Made by a program: the position numbers and the translations under genes
Shown: positions 1 through 7,511 of the stretch, one piece after another
Layout: every line of letters starts with the position of its first letter
Position numbering within the stretch: the stretch's first letter is position 1
Notes under the pieces: model-generated
Database searches by the model: none
What the model was told of the DNA's origin: nothing
Seen by the model: only the letters and a program-made list of their open reading frames with translations
Assembly: GCA_913049565.1 (NCBI GenBank)
Contig: CAJWZG010000028.1
Location: 1 to 18,218, forward strand
Direction of reading: 5' to 3'
Origin: an uncultured Gammaproteobacteria bacterium
GTDB taxonomy: Bacteria > Pseudomonadota > Gammaproteobacteria > Pseudomonadales > Azotimanducaceae_A
DNA length: 18,218 bases

Positions 1-1219
1 CCTTGGCGCAGGCAACTGCGGTCACCATTTTCGCGCCATGTTTTGCGATGCCGCCGGTTTCATATTGCTTACCCACCATGAAGCCGGTGATATTTTGCAA
101 GAATATCAGTGGGATTTTGCGCTGCGCGCAGAGTTCGATGAAATGCGCTCCTTTCTGCGCAGACTCAGCAAATAGCACCCCGTTGTTCGCCACAATACCG
201 ACCGGGTAGCCATAGAGACGCGCAAATCCGCATACCAAGGTGCTGCCGAAAAGCGCTTTGAATTCGTCAAACTCAGAGCCGTCAAATACTCGGGAGATAA
301 TCTCTCGCACATCGTATTGCTCTCGCACATTTTCAGGTACCACTCCAAGCAACTCGTGGGCTGGGTATAGAGGTTCGACAGAGTCAGTGATATCCATAAT
401 CGCAGGTTTGACTCGGTTCAGTCGCGATACGGCCTGACGTGCCAATTCGAGTGCATGGTGATCGTTGTTGGCGTAATGGTCTGTGACGCCTGATTCGCGG
501 CTGTGCACATCAGCTCCGCCCAACGCCTCGGCGCTCACTTCCTCGCCCGTAGCCATTTTTACCAGAGGCGGGCCGGCAAGAAAAATAGTGCCTTGGTTTT
601 TTACAATGATGGATTCGTCAGCCATTGCCGGTACGTAGGCACCGCCCGCTGTGCAGGAGCCCATGACCACTGCGATTTGCGGGATATTTTCCGCCGACAT
701 ATTGGCTTGATTATAAAAAATGCGCCCGAAGTGATTCCTGTCTGGAAACACCTCATCCTGATTGGGTAGGTTAGCGCCACCGGAATCCACCAGATAAATG
801 CAGGGAAGATTGTTCTCTCTCGCTATGTCCTGGGCTCGCAGGTGTTTTTTCACGCTAACCGGGTAGTATGTTCCCCCCTTTACCGTGGCGTCATTGGCTA
901 CGATGACGCATTCCATGCCGTTCACGCGTCCGATGCCGGTAATGATTCCTGCCGCAGGTATATCGTCCTTGCCGTACATGTTATGAGCAGCAAGCTGCGA
1001 GAATTCGAGGAACGGAGATCCCGGGTCGATCAGTTGATCAACGCGTTCACGTGGCAGCAGCTTGCCTCGGGCTTGGTGACGGGCCTGATAGCGCTCACCG
1101 CCGCCTTGTTTAATCTGTTGGATCAATGATTCAAGATCACCCACCAGCGACTGCATTTTGTTGGCATTGGCTGCGAAAGCCTGAGATCTTGGATTAATCT
1201 GGGATGTCAAAACCGTCAT
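1..1219 (-). CDS. mccB: Methylcrotonyl-CoA carboxylase beta (carboxyltransferase) subunit, 3' end off window
   Basis: Reading the minus strand from ATG at 1219 gives about 406 uninterrupted codons running off the left edge. The family is about 535 aa, so roughly the last 130 residues are missing. The N-terminus carries the family hallmarks in order: LVGDLE, the [17 protein letters not shown] block, [53 protein letters not shown] and [14 protein letters not shown]. It also has [20 protein letters not shown] and, near the edge, [17 protein letters not shown]. The protein is the carboxyltransferase half of a biotin-dependent acyl-CoA carboxylase, transferring CO2 from biotin to 3-methylcrotonyl-CoA in leucine/isovalerate catabolism. 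The closely related geranyl-CoA carboxylase subunit (AtuC) cannot be excluded without the alpha subunit. A good ribosome site (AAGGAG, about 8 nt upstream) fixes the start. It lies 94 bp downstream of the PhyH gene and may share its transcript. Confidence 0.95.
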   Translation of the reverse strand, partial: MTVLTSQINPRSQAFAANANKMQSLVGDLESLIQQIKQGGGERYQARHQARGKLLPRERVDQLIDPGSPFLEFSQLAAHNMYGKDDIPAAGIITGIGRVNGMECVIVANDATVKGGTYYPVSVKKHLRAQDIARENNLPCIYLVDSGGANLPNQDEVFPDRNHFGRIFYNQANMSAENIPQIAVVMGSCTAGGAYVPAMADESIIVKNQGTIFLAGPPLVKMATGEEVSAEALGGADVHSRESGVTDHYANNDHHALELARQAVSRLNRVKPAIMDITDSVEPLYPAHELLGVVPENVREQYDVREIISRVFDGSEFDEFKALFGSTLVCGFARLYGYPVGIVANNGVLFAESAQKGAHFIELCAQRKIPLIFLQNITGFMVGKQYETGGIAKHGAKMVTAVACAK

Positions 1220-1270
1220 GTGGAAACTCCTTGGGTCGCGCACCGATACAGGCGCAGTGCCATCGCCTTG

Positions 1271-1297
1271 GGTCCGACGAGTTTATTGGTTCGGACC
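1271..1297. promoter_or_regulatory. Perfect inverted repeat upstream of mccB (candidate operator)
   Basis: GGTCCGA at 1271-1277 and TCGGACC at 1291-1297 form a perfect 7 bp dyad with a 13 nt spacer. It lies in the 94 bp gap between the PhyH stop and the mccB start, 52-78 nt before the mccB ATG. No T-run follows on either strand, so a simple intrinsic terminator is unlikely. A repressor site for mccB or an mRNA hairpin are both possible. No regulator gene is present in the window. Confidence 0.4.
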
Positions 1298-1313
1298 GGG
1301 GTTCGATGTTAGG

Positions 1314-2063
1314 TCAGCTGGCTGCGGACTCACGGCTGGTATGTTTCATCGCTCGCCGCCGCAGCGCCTTTTCGACATCAAGGGCCAACAATGTACGTAA
1401 CTCATCGGATGCGTTATCGATGAATTCCTCGTCGAATGGCCCCATCGTCGTCATGGGACGCACTGCGATTTGCGTGTAGTTGATGAGTATCGCCACACGG
1501 GGTTGATCCGCGTGATTGATCGCTGTGCGATGCCAAAGTAAACCATGGCTGACCACAGCGTCACCGGCATCCCCCGTGGCTTGAACCGCACTCGCCTCAA
1601 ACCGCTCAAGATCTGGCGCGCCGTCCCACAGCTGGCTGCCAGGGGCTACCCAAGTGCCGCCATTGTGCTCTGTGAAAGGCTCCATCATCCAAATCACCTG
1701 CATCATCAATGCAGGATCAACCGGTAGTCCAGGGTTCATAGCCCAGTAGGGATAGTCCACATGAAGCCCACCGGGTGGACAGTTAGGCGGCAACACTCGC
1801 GCAGATACGGCGGCGAGGGTGGCATCGTCGCCTAGCAGTTTATGCGCCAAACTCAACAGACGAGGGTTGGTGACCAAGTGATGAATGGTGTCTCCCCAAT
1901 GCAGGATATTGCGTATAGCAATCTGGCCATTTTGATCTGCGCCCTCGTCCAGTCGAGACAGCACGAGTTCTCTGACGGAATTGGCCTCTTCCGGGCTGAT
2001 GATGTTTTTCAGTAGGTGGTAACCGTTGCCCTGCAGCAAATCGTTATAGGCTTTCTCTGACAT
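1314..2063 (-). CDS. Phytanoyl-CoA dioxygenase (PhyH) family protein, short form
   Basis: A 249 aa protein of the PhyH family, non-haem Fe(II)/2-oxoglutarate oxygenases with a double-stranded beta-helix fold. The iron-binding HxD is visible as H101-V-D103 in GGLHVDYPYW. The distal His is H178 in GLLWHRTAINH, and R189 in QPRV is placed to bind the 2-oxoglutarate carboxylate, so the site looks intact. The family hydroxylates acyl-CoAs and many small molecules, and the substrate here is unknown. The frame is open to an ATG at 2117, but I chose the ATG at 2063. It has GGAG 7 nt upstream, and the 18 extra residues do not resemble the family. The gene diverges from the CoA-transferase and precedes mccB on the same strand, suggesting a role in branched acyl-CoA catabolism. 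No signal peptide is seen, so it should be cytoplasmic. Confidence 0.88.
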   Translation of the reverse strand: MSEKAYNDLLQGNGYHLLKNIISPEEANSVRELVLSRLDEGADQNGQIAIRNILHWGDTIHHLVTNPRLLSLAHKLLGDDATLAAVSARVLPPNCPPGGLHVDYPYWAMNPGLPVDPALMMQVIWMMEPFTEHNGGTWVAPGSQLWDGAPDLERFEASAVQATGDAGDAVVSHGLLWHRTAINHADQPRVAILINYTQIAVRPMTTMGPFDEEFIDNASDELRTLLALDVEKALRRRAMKHTSRESAAS

Positions 2064-2167
2064 ACTCGCGCTCCATCGGTATGCGCCTAGTGTGTGAGAC
2101 AGATAGTGCCAAGGCAAATGCTTCTCGTAGCAACCAAAAAAACCAAACGCTGCGTTTAAAACATCTC

Positions 2168-2196
2168 TTGACCCGATTCTCAGTAAATTCTCTACT
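2168..2196 (+). promoter_or_regulatory. Candidate sigma70-type promoter for the CoA-transferase
   Basis: TTGACC at 2168-2173 (5 of 6 to the -35 consensus) is followed by a 17 nt spacer and TCTACT at 2191-2196 (4 of 6 to the -10). Transcription would begin near 2203, about 20 nt before the GTG at 2225. This supports the GTG start over the open frame that extends back to 2081 inside the PhyH 5' region. It sits in the 161 bp divergent gap. Confidence 0.45.
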
Positions 2197-2224
2197 GGCG
2201 CTACGCTATGAATGGATAGAGACA

Positions 2225-3433
2225 GTGAACGAACAACGCCAAGGACCGCTGCAAGACCTGACCATCATCGACTGTACGAGAGCACTGGCCGGCCCTTTCG
2301 GTGCCGGTCTGCTGGCAGATTTGGGGGCTAACGTCATCAAAGTGGAGCCGCCATCCGGCGATGGATACCGAAACATCCCCCCATTTTTGCCTGACCACGC
2401 TCGCCCTCATGAGGTGAAGAAAGCCGGCACCGATTTTGGTGCGCCCTTTGCCGCAGTAAATCGCAACAAACGCAGCGTTTGCCTGAATTTGAAAAACGAA
2501 GCGGATAAAGCCGCTTTTCTCGAGCTTTGTGACCAAGCTGATGCCGTACTGGAAAATCTTCGTGCCGGTGTGATGGATCGGTTGGGTTTGGGTTATGAAG
2601 TGATCGCCAAACGTAACCCGAAAATTGTATATGCCTGTGTGCGCGGGTTTGGTGATCCTCGCACTGGCGAGAGCCCCTATGCCCATTGGCCCAGCCTTGA
2701 TGCAGCGGCGCAGAGCTTTGGTGGGCTAGTGCATGCTAACGACGGATTGGTCACTCCCGCCATTGCGGATATTTTCCCGGGCACGCTGATGGCGCTTGGC
2801 GTCGTCTCTGCCATTCATAGCGCACAGCGTTCGGGAAAAGGGCAGTTTCTCGATGTGGGTATGTATGACGCAATGATAGCCTTGCAAAAAAGCGCGGTTG
2901 CGCAATACGGTTTTACCGGCAAACCCAATCCTGCCGGTTTGCAGCGGGCTATGACCCTTTACCCATTCGACCTGTTTCCTGCCAAAGATGGCCGGATTGC
3001 CATCGCAGTTGGGCAGCCGCGGCATTGGGACTTGCTTTGCGCCGCCATGGAACGCGCAGATTTAATGGAGGACGAACGCAGCTTCTCGAACGAGGCTCGA
3101 CTGGCAAATGTGGATTGGGTGGAGGCGCAAATCTGCGCATGGACGCAAACCCAGACCCGAGCCGATATCATGGCCCAGTTGGACGGTGCGATTCCCATTG
3201 GCCCTGTGCAAACCATGGCAGACATTTACGTGGATCCGCATGTCAGTGCCCGCGGCATGCTGGAGACCTGCAGTCCAGATGGTGAGAATCCGGACATAAC
3301 CTTGGCCGCCAACCCAATCAAATTTTCGACCACTCCGACAGCGCTGTATCAAAGGCCCCCCAACCTGGGAGAGCACAATGCACAAGTTTTTGCGGAGTTT
3401 GGTATCGAGCCACCGCCGAAGCAGAGCGATTAA
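2225..3433 (+). CDS. Family III CoA-transferase (CaiB/BaiF family)
   Basis: A 402 aa protein, normal for family III CoA-transferases, which move CoA between carboxylic acids through an aspartyl-CoA intermediate. The family also contains alpha-methylacyl-CoA racemases. The N-terminal signature is clear: PLQDLTIIDCTRALAGPFGAGLLADLGANVIKVEPP (residues about 7-43), written here as separate blocks PLQDLTIIDCTRALAGPFG and ADLGANVIKVEPP. Further on come NRNKRSVCLNLK and VLENLRAGVMDRLGLGY. The likely nucleophile is D159 in PSLDAAAQSFGGL, and SGKGQFLDVGMYDAM follows. The frame is open back to 2081, but those residues lie upstream of the conserved start and overlap the PhyH leader. GTG at 2225, behind a weak purine-rich site, matches family starts and the promoter at 2168-2196. 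The acyl-CoA ligase follows after 91 bp, suggesting a shared pathway. The substrate is not deducible. Confidence 0.9.
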   Translation: MNEQRQGPLQDLTIIDCTRALAGPFGAGLLADLGANVIKVEPPSGDGYRNIPPFLPDHARPHEVKKAGTDFGAPFAAVNRNKRSVCLNLKNEADKAAFLELCDQADAVLENLRAGVMDRLGLGYEVIAKRNPKIVYACVRGFGDPRTGESPYAHWPSLDAAAQSFGGLVHANDGLVTPAIADIFPGTLMALGVVSAIHSAQRSGKGQFLDVGMYDAMIALQKSAVAQYGFTGKPNPAGLQRAMTLYPFDLFPAKDGRIAIAVGQPRHWDLLCAAMERADLMEDERSFSNEARLANVDWVEAQICAWTQTQTRADIMAQLDGAIPIGPVQTMADIYVDPHVSARGMLETCSPDGENPDITLAANPIKFSTTPTALYQRPPNLGEHNAQVFAEFGIEPPPKQSD

Positions 3434-3524
3434 TCGGCTGGGCGCGTTTTGGCGGGTGAGGTTTGAGGTGTGGTCGCAACAGCTGAAATGATTTAGTTTT
3501 GAGGTTTTTTGGGGAGAGTCATCG

Positions 3525-5042
3525 ATGCACACACTGGTCGATCCGCTGAAGCGTGCACTGCAAATCAGGCCAAAGGCGTTGGCGTTAATCGACGGCGAGC
3601 GAGAAGTGACTTACGAAGAGTTAGCGCACCGTTGTAGCCTCCTAGCAGGTGCATTGCGTAGCCTAGGCGCTGGTGCGGGAACCCGTGTGGCGATTTTGGC
3701 GAACAACTGCGCTCAGTATTTTGAAGCGTACTTGGGCATTCCCGCCGCAGGTATGGTGATCGTTCCGCTCAATACGCGTCATGCTATGCCAGAGCTGGTT
3801 TACGCATTGCGCGACTCGGGTGCGAATATTCTGATCTCAGATCGTGCTGACGTTGGTGAGTTACGCGATGTTGTTGATCATGTGATCACTTTGCCTGACA
3901 ACTACGAGGCTTTTCTTGCGAGAGCCGAGCCTGCGGTTTTAGGCGAAGGTGTAGCAGAGACCGATCTTGCTGGGTTGTTTTACACCGGCGGCACTACGGG
4001 TGCGAGTAAAGGCGTCATGCTCACCCATCGCAACCTCATTGCCAACGCTATGAATTGGCTGGCTTCGGTGGCTCAGACAGAAAACGATCGAACGCTAGTG
4101 ATGGCGCCCATGTTCCATGCAGCCGGATCCAACGGCATTCTCGCTGCGATTTGGCTGGGCTCCTTGCAGGTACCGCTGGGCACATTTGATCCCACTGCGG
4201 TACTGGAACTCATCGAGAAACATCGCATTAACATCACTCTAGGAGTGCCCTCGATGCTGGCGGCGATCGCAGAAGAACAATATGCAAACCCCCGAGATAC
4301 AAGCAGTCTTGAACTGCTAGCTCACGGAGGCTCACCCATCGCCACGCAAGTCATTCGCCGGGCTAGCGGCGCATTCCCTACCGCCGAACTGATCGAGGTC
4401 TATGGCGCGACTGAGACCTCGCCTCTCGCAACGTTGTTAGAACACGAAGAGAGACTGATGGATGACCCATTGGCCCGTAGCTGTGGCCGCGCGGTAATGG
4501 GCTGTAGCGTCAGTATTAAGAGTCTTGATGGCAATGACCTCCCTCGAGGGGAGGTCGGAGAAGTCGTGGTCGCAGGAACAAACATCATGCAAGGCTATTG
4601 GAACAAGCCCGAGCAGACCGCTGCGGTACTCAAACACGGTGGATATTGGACCGGCGACATGGGCTACCTTGACGAAGAGGGGTATCTGTTTTTGGTAGAC
4701 CGCTCGAAAGACATGATTGTCAGCGGCGGTGAGAATGTTTATTCCACCGAGGTAGAAGACGTTCTTTATCGGCACTCGGCGGTATTGGAAGCTGCGGTAT
4801 TTGGTGTGCCTGATGACAAGTGGGGTGAAGCCGTCCACGCCGTAGTGGTGCCAAGGCCAGAAAGCGGCAATGTGGATCCGGCAGAACTGATCGCGTTTTG
4901 TCGCGAACACATTGGTGGTTACAAAGTACCCAAGGGTATCGACATTCAGTACGACCCGTTACCTAAGTCAGGGCCAGGCAAGGTGCTCAAGCGCGAATTG
5001 CGTGCACCTTTCTGGGATGGGGCTGATCGGGCCGTGAACTAG
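3525..5042 (+). CDS. Class I AMP-forming acyl-CoA synthetase (fatty-acid--CoA ligase family)
   Basis: A 505 aa adenylate-forming enzyme that activates a carboxylic acid via acyl-AMP to the acyl-CoA thioester. Motifs in order: the ATP/phosphate loop YTGGTTGASKG (153-163), APMFHAAGSNG (194-204), the adenine-binding VYGATETSP (292-300) and YWTGDMGYLDEEGY (374-387). The hinge is VDRSKDMIVSGGENVYSTEVE (391-411, split here as VDRSKDMIVSGGE and NVYSTEVE). The C-terminal catalytic lysine is K486 in SGPGKVLKREL. All key residues are present and the length is typical. ATG at 3525 follows GGGGAGAG about 6 nt upstream. Overall it resembles the FadD/FadD3-like and cyclohexanecarboxylate-ligase group rather than acetyl-CoA synthetase. 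It follows the CoA-transferase, so it probably activates the same substrate class. No signal or membrane segment is seen, so it should be cytoplasmic. Confidence 0.93.
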   Translation: MHTLVDPLKRALQIRPKALALIDGEREVTYEELAHRCSLLAGALRSLGAGAGTRVAILANNCAQYFEAYLGIPAAGMVIVPLNTRHAMPELVYALRDSGANILISDRADVGELRDVVDHVITLPDNYEAFLARAEPAVLGEGVAETDLAGLFYTGGTTGASKGVMLTHRNLIANAMNWLASVAQTENDRTLVMAPMFHAAGSNGILAAIWLGSLQVPLGTFDPTAVLELIEKHRINITLGVPSMLAAIAEEQYANPRDTSSLELLAHGGSPIATQVIRRASGAFPTAELIEVYGATETSPLATLLEHEERLMDDPLARSCGRAVMGCSVSIKSLDGNDLPRGEVGEVVVAGTNIMQGYWNKPEQTAAVLKHGGYWTGDMGYLDEEGYLFLVDRSKDMIVSGGENVYSTEVEDVLYRHSAVLEAAVFGVPDDKWGEAVHAVVVPRPESGNVDPAELIAFCREHIGGYKVPKGIDIQYDPLPKSGPGKVLKRELRAPFWDGADRAVN

Positions 5043-5075
5043 CAATACTGAACAAATTTCTTTGGGAATTCGGCT

Positions 5076-5555
5076 ATGAAAGAGCTTTTTGACAAAATTT
5101 TTGAGCGCAACCGACTTAATCGGCGTTTGCATTGGACCACGATTGCGTCAGAGAAAATTCTCCTCGCAATTATCGGGTTGCTGTCGGTTGTTGCCAGCGC
5201 TCAGTACATCTGGGGGATGTTCGAAGTAGGTGTGATCACCCTAGCCGACCTGTTCTTGCTTTTCATTTACGTTGAAATCATTGGCATGATTGGGGCGTTT
5301 TACTCTACCAACCGAATTCCCGTAACGCTGCCGATCATTATCGCTATCACAGCGTTGTGCCGTTTGATCATCATGCAGAGCAAAGATATGCAGGCGCTGA
5401 CCTTGATCGCAGAAGCCGGCGCGGTACTAATTTTGAGCGGAGCGGCTTATCTGATGAGCCTGAAAGACAAGCTGAGTCAGGATAAACTGGAATTAGAAAA
5501 TCGAACCATGGAGAAGCGAGATCGCGAAGCAAACCTCACCGATGGCGATAAGTAA
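5076..5555 (+). CDS. PsiE-family (phosphate-starvation-inducible) inner-membrane protein
   Basis: A 159 aa protein with four predicted membrane segments at about 24-47, 55-76, 81-99 and 106-128. A charged, probably coiled-coil cytoplasmic tail covers about 130-159 (KDKLSQDKLELENRTMEKRD). The central block, with FLLFIYVEIIGMIGAFY, IPVTLPIIIAITALCR and LIIMQSKD, is the characteristic PsiE core (compare the IYFE and GITAIVRLII stretches of E. coli PsiE). PsiE is induced by phosphate starvation in E. coli, but its biochemical function is unknown. Here it starts 33 bp after the acyl-CoA ligase, so it may be a passenger in that operon. The ribosome site is weak (TTTGGGAA, about 10 nt upstream). No Pho box was recognised. 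Confidence 0.82.
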   Translation: MKELFDKIFERNRLNRRLHWTTIASEKILLAIIGLLSVVASAQYIWGMFEVGVITLADLFLLFIYVEIIGMIGAFYSTNRIPVTLPIIIAITALCRLIIMQSKDMQALTLIAEAGAVLILSGAAYLMSLKDKLSQDKLELENRTMEKRDREANLTDGDK

Positions 5556-5648
5556 GCATCCTATCAATGGGCCTGAACGATCCGATAGAGAGAGTCTTGG
5601 TGATCGCGGCAATTCAGTAGAGTGACTACGCACCACGGAGAAAATTAG

Positions 5649-6914
5649 TTGAGCGATAACCACAGCGAAGAAGATAATCCTGCTGGCAATGGCTTGCTCA
5701 ATCGCAGGCAATGGTTAAGTTTCAGCACGGTAGGCGCTGCTTCAGCCGTGGTTAGCCCTGTATGGGCTAGCAAGTCTAAGCAGACTGAACCTTGGCGCAG
5801 CGGCTCAGGGCGAGGGCCGTCGGCTTACGGTGATCAACCGGCACTGGCATCGCTGCGGCGTGAACAGATTTCGGTCCATCCTCTGGGCCCACAGGCTGGT
5901 GCGTCGTCGACACCGCTGCAGCTGCTCAATGGAACAATTACACCCAACGCCCTGCACTTTGAGCGTCATCACAGCGGTATACCCGAAATCGACCCCGGTC
6001 GGCACAAACTGACAATCCATGGTTTGGTAAGGCAGTCCCTCGCATTCGATTACGAATCGTTGCTGCGTTATCCCACGGTGAGCAACGTGTTGTTCTTAGA
6101 ATGCTCTGGCAACAGCTATCGCAACACGCTAACGACCGTGCTGGATGAAACTGCCGGTGGGTTAAACGGTTTGGTCTCATGTGCTGAATGGACGGGTATT
6201 CCGCTGCATTATTTGCTCGATGAAGCGGGCCTCGACCCCACTGCCAAATGGGTAATAGCTGAGGGAGCCGATGCAGCCGGCATGAACCGCAGTATCCCAC
6301 TATCGCTTGCCACATCAGACGCCATGCTAGCGCTCTATCAAAACGGTGAGCCGTTGCGGCGTTCCCAGGGCTTCCCCATGCGACTGCTCGTTCCTGGTTG
6401 TGAAGGCAATCTGAGTATCAAATGGCTACGCAGCCTAAAGGTGATGGATCAGCCAGCTCACACGCGGGAAGAAACCAGCAAATACACCGATTTACAGCTT
6501 GATGGAAAAGCCTGGCAGTTTTCTCTGCGTATGCAGGTGAAGTCCATTATCACTGCGCCGTCGGGCCAAATGCAGCTGCCGGAAAAAGGCGTATTTGAAA
6601 TCAGTGGCCTTGCTTGGTCTGGCAATGGCAGTATCCGTGAGGTTGAGGTGAGCGCTGACGGAGGTCAATCGTGGGCCAAGGCTGCTATTCAGTCCGATAT
6701 AGGTGAGCACAAACCAGTCCGCTTTCGCATTCCATGGCGTTGGGATGGTCAACCCGCTGTGCTGCAAAGCCGCGCAGTCGATAGCGGCGGAAACCTGCAG
6801 CCATCACGCAGTCAGGCTTTACAAAATGTCGCCCCCGGCTTCAGTTACCACTTCAACGGTATTCAAAGCTGGCAGGTAGGCATTGATGGGCGTGTGAGCA
6901 ATGTTTATGCATAG
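5649..6914 (+). CDS. soxC: SoxC: molybdenum-cofactor sulfane/sulfite dehydrogenase subunit
   Basis: A 421 aa periplasmic molybdopterin oxidoreductase of the sulfite-oxidase family. The N-terminus has a twin-arginine export signal (NRRQWLSF at 18-25, then a small-residue stretch ending near VWASK), consistent with export of the folded cofactor protein. SoxC-type landmarks follow: GTITPNALHFERHHSGIPEI (95-114), DPGRHKLTIHGLV, and the molybdenum-ligating cysteine C152 in FLECSGNS. Later come LVPGCEGNLSIKWLRSL and a C-terminal dimerisation domain (about 290-420) with SGLAWSGNGSIREVEVSADG. The start is TTG at 5649 with GGAG 8 nt upstream; no ATG lies upstream of the Tat motif. It overlaps soxD by 14 bp, implying translational coupling. 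SoxC with SoxD oxidises protein-bound sulfane sulfur in the Sox system. With no soxXYZAB nearby it could instead act on free sulfite (SorA-like). Confidence 0.88.
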   Translation: MSDNHSEEDNPAGNGLLNRRQWLSFSTVGAASAVVSPVWASKSKQTEPWRSGSGRGPSAYGDQPALASLRREQISVHPLGPQAGASSTPLQLLNGTITPNALHFERHHSGIPEIDPGRHKLTIHGLVRQSLAFDYESLLRYPTVSNVLFLECSGNSYRNTLTTVLDETAGGLNGLVSCAEWTGIPLHYLLDEAGLDPTAKWVIAEGADAAGMNRSIPLSLATSDAMLALYQNGEPLRRSQGFPMRLLVPGCEGNLSIKWLRSLKVMDQPAHTREETSKYTDLQLDGKAWQFSLRMQVKSIITAPSGQMQLPEKGVFEISGLAWSGNGSIREVEVSADGGQSWAKAAIQSDIGEHKPVRFRIPWRWDGQPAVLQSRAVDSGGNLQPSRSQALQNVAPGFSYHFNGIQSWQVGIDGRVSNVYA

Positions 6915-7413
6915 ATTGATTTGGTTACTGCTTGCTTTGGCCCCCGCTGCTGGTGCGCAGTTAAACCTTCAACTGCTCCCGGAGCTCGGTGTTGAAGCCC
7001 ATTTCGATTACGAGTCGGTTGCTGCGAGTAATGGTTCGGGTCTGCCCGCCGGCAGTGGTAGCGCAGCCCAGGGCAAGCAGATATATCTATCGCAGTGCGC
7101 GGCTTGTCATGGTTTAGATGGCAGACTTGCAGGTAATGCATTGGTGGGCGGCGAGGGCACCTTGTCTTCAACCCAGGCCTTGAAGACTGTCGGCAGCTAC
7201 TGGCCCTACGCCACGACAGTTTTCGATTACATTCAGCGGGCGATGCCTTACGGCAACGAGAAATCGCTCAGTGACCAAGAGGTTTATGCCGTGACGGCTT
7301 ATGTCTTGCACTTAAATGATCTGGTCGCTGGCGATGTCGAAGTCTCTGCTGCAACGCTGGCAGAGATACAGATGCCGAACCGAGATGGTTTTCGTGAATC
7401 GCCAATGCGTTAA
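6901..7413 (+). CDS. soxD: SoxD: single-haem cytochrome c subunit of the SoxC dehydrogenase
   Basis: A 170 aa periplasmic c-type cytochrome. It has a Sec signal (residues 1-20, hydrophobic LIWLLLALAPAAG, likely cleaved at AGA-Q), one haem site C66-A-A-C69-H70, and a probable axial methionine M115 in IQRAMPYGN. The stretches KTVGSYWPYATTVFDYIQRA and SDQEVYAVTAYVLHLND are typical of SoxD. The protein should pass electrons from SoxC to the respiratory chain. The Paracoccus form is a di-haem protein of roughly twice this length, so this is the short one-haem version. ATG at 6901 and ATG at 6907 are both possible starts. The coding region overlaps soxC by 14 bp, so the pair is co-translated. Confidence 0.88.
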   Translation: MFMHRLIWLLLALAPAAGAQLNLQLLPELGVEAHFDYESVAASNGSGLPAGSGSAAQGKQIYLSQCAACHGLDGRLAGNALVGGEGTLSSTQALKTVGSYWPYATTVFDYIQRAMPYGNEKSLSDQEVYAVTAYVLHLNDLVAGDVEVSAATLAEIQMPNRDGFRESPMR

Positions 7414-7511
7414 TTTACGTGGCAATTGGCGGCTAGAATCGGTAAAAATTGCGGCGAGGTTAAATCCCAAGTCGACAGGGGTTCAAACGAATTTAATAAA
7501 AGGAGAGAGAG

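Noticed and set aside
503..1129. Plus-strand open frames of 88 and 95 codons at 503-769 and 842-1129
   Set aside because: They lie opposite the clear MccB coding frame and have no family-like motifs.
2081..2224. N-terminal extension of the CoA-transferase from ATG at 2081
   Set aside because: The extra 48 residues have no family character, overlap the divergent leader and lie upstream of the likely promoter.
2201..2686. 161-codon minus-strand frame opposite the CoA-transferase
   Set aside because: It is a shadow of a well-supported gene, with basic and cysteine-scattered composition typical of antisense frames.
4437..4910. 157-codon minus-strand frame inside the acyl-CoA ligase
   Set aside because: It is antisense to conserved ligase motifs and has no recognisable domain.
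7422..7452. GCAATT / AATTGC inverted arms between soxD and the aldehyde dehydrogenase
   Set aside because: The arms are 6 bp, AT-rich and 19 nt apart with no T-run. They are likely chance, and no clear promoter was found around them.
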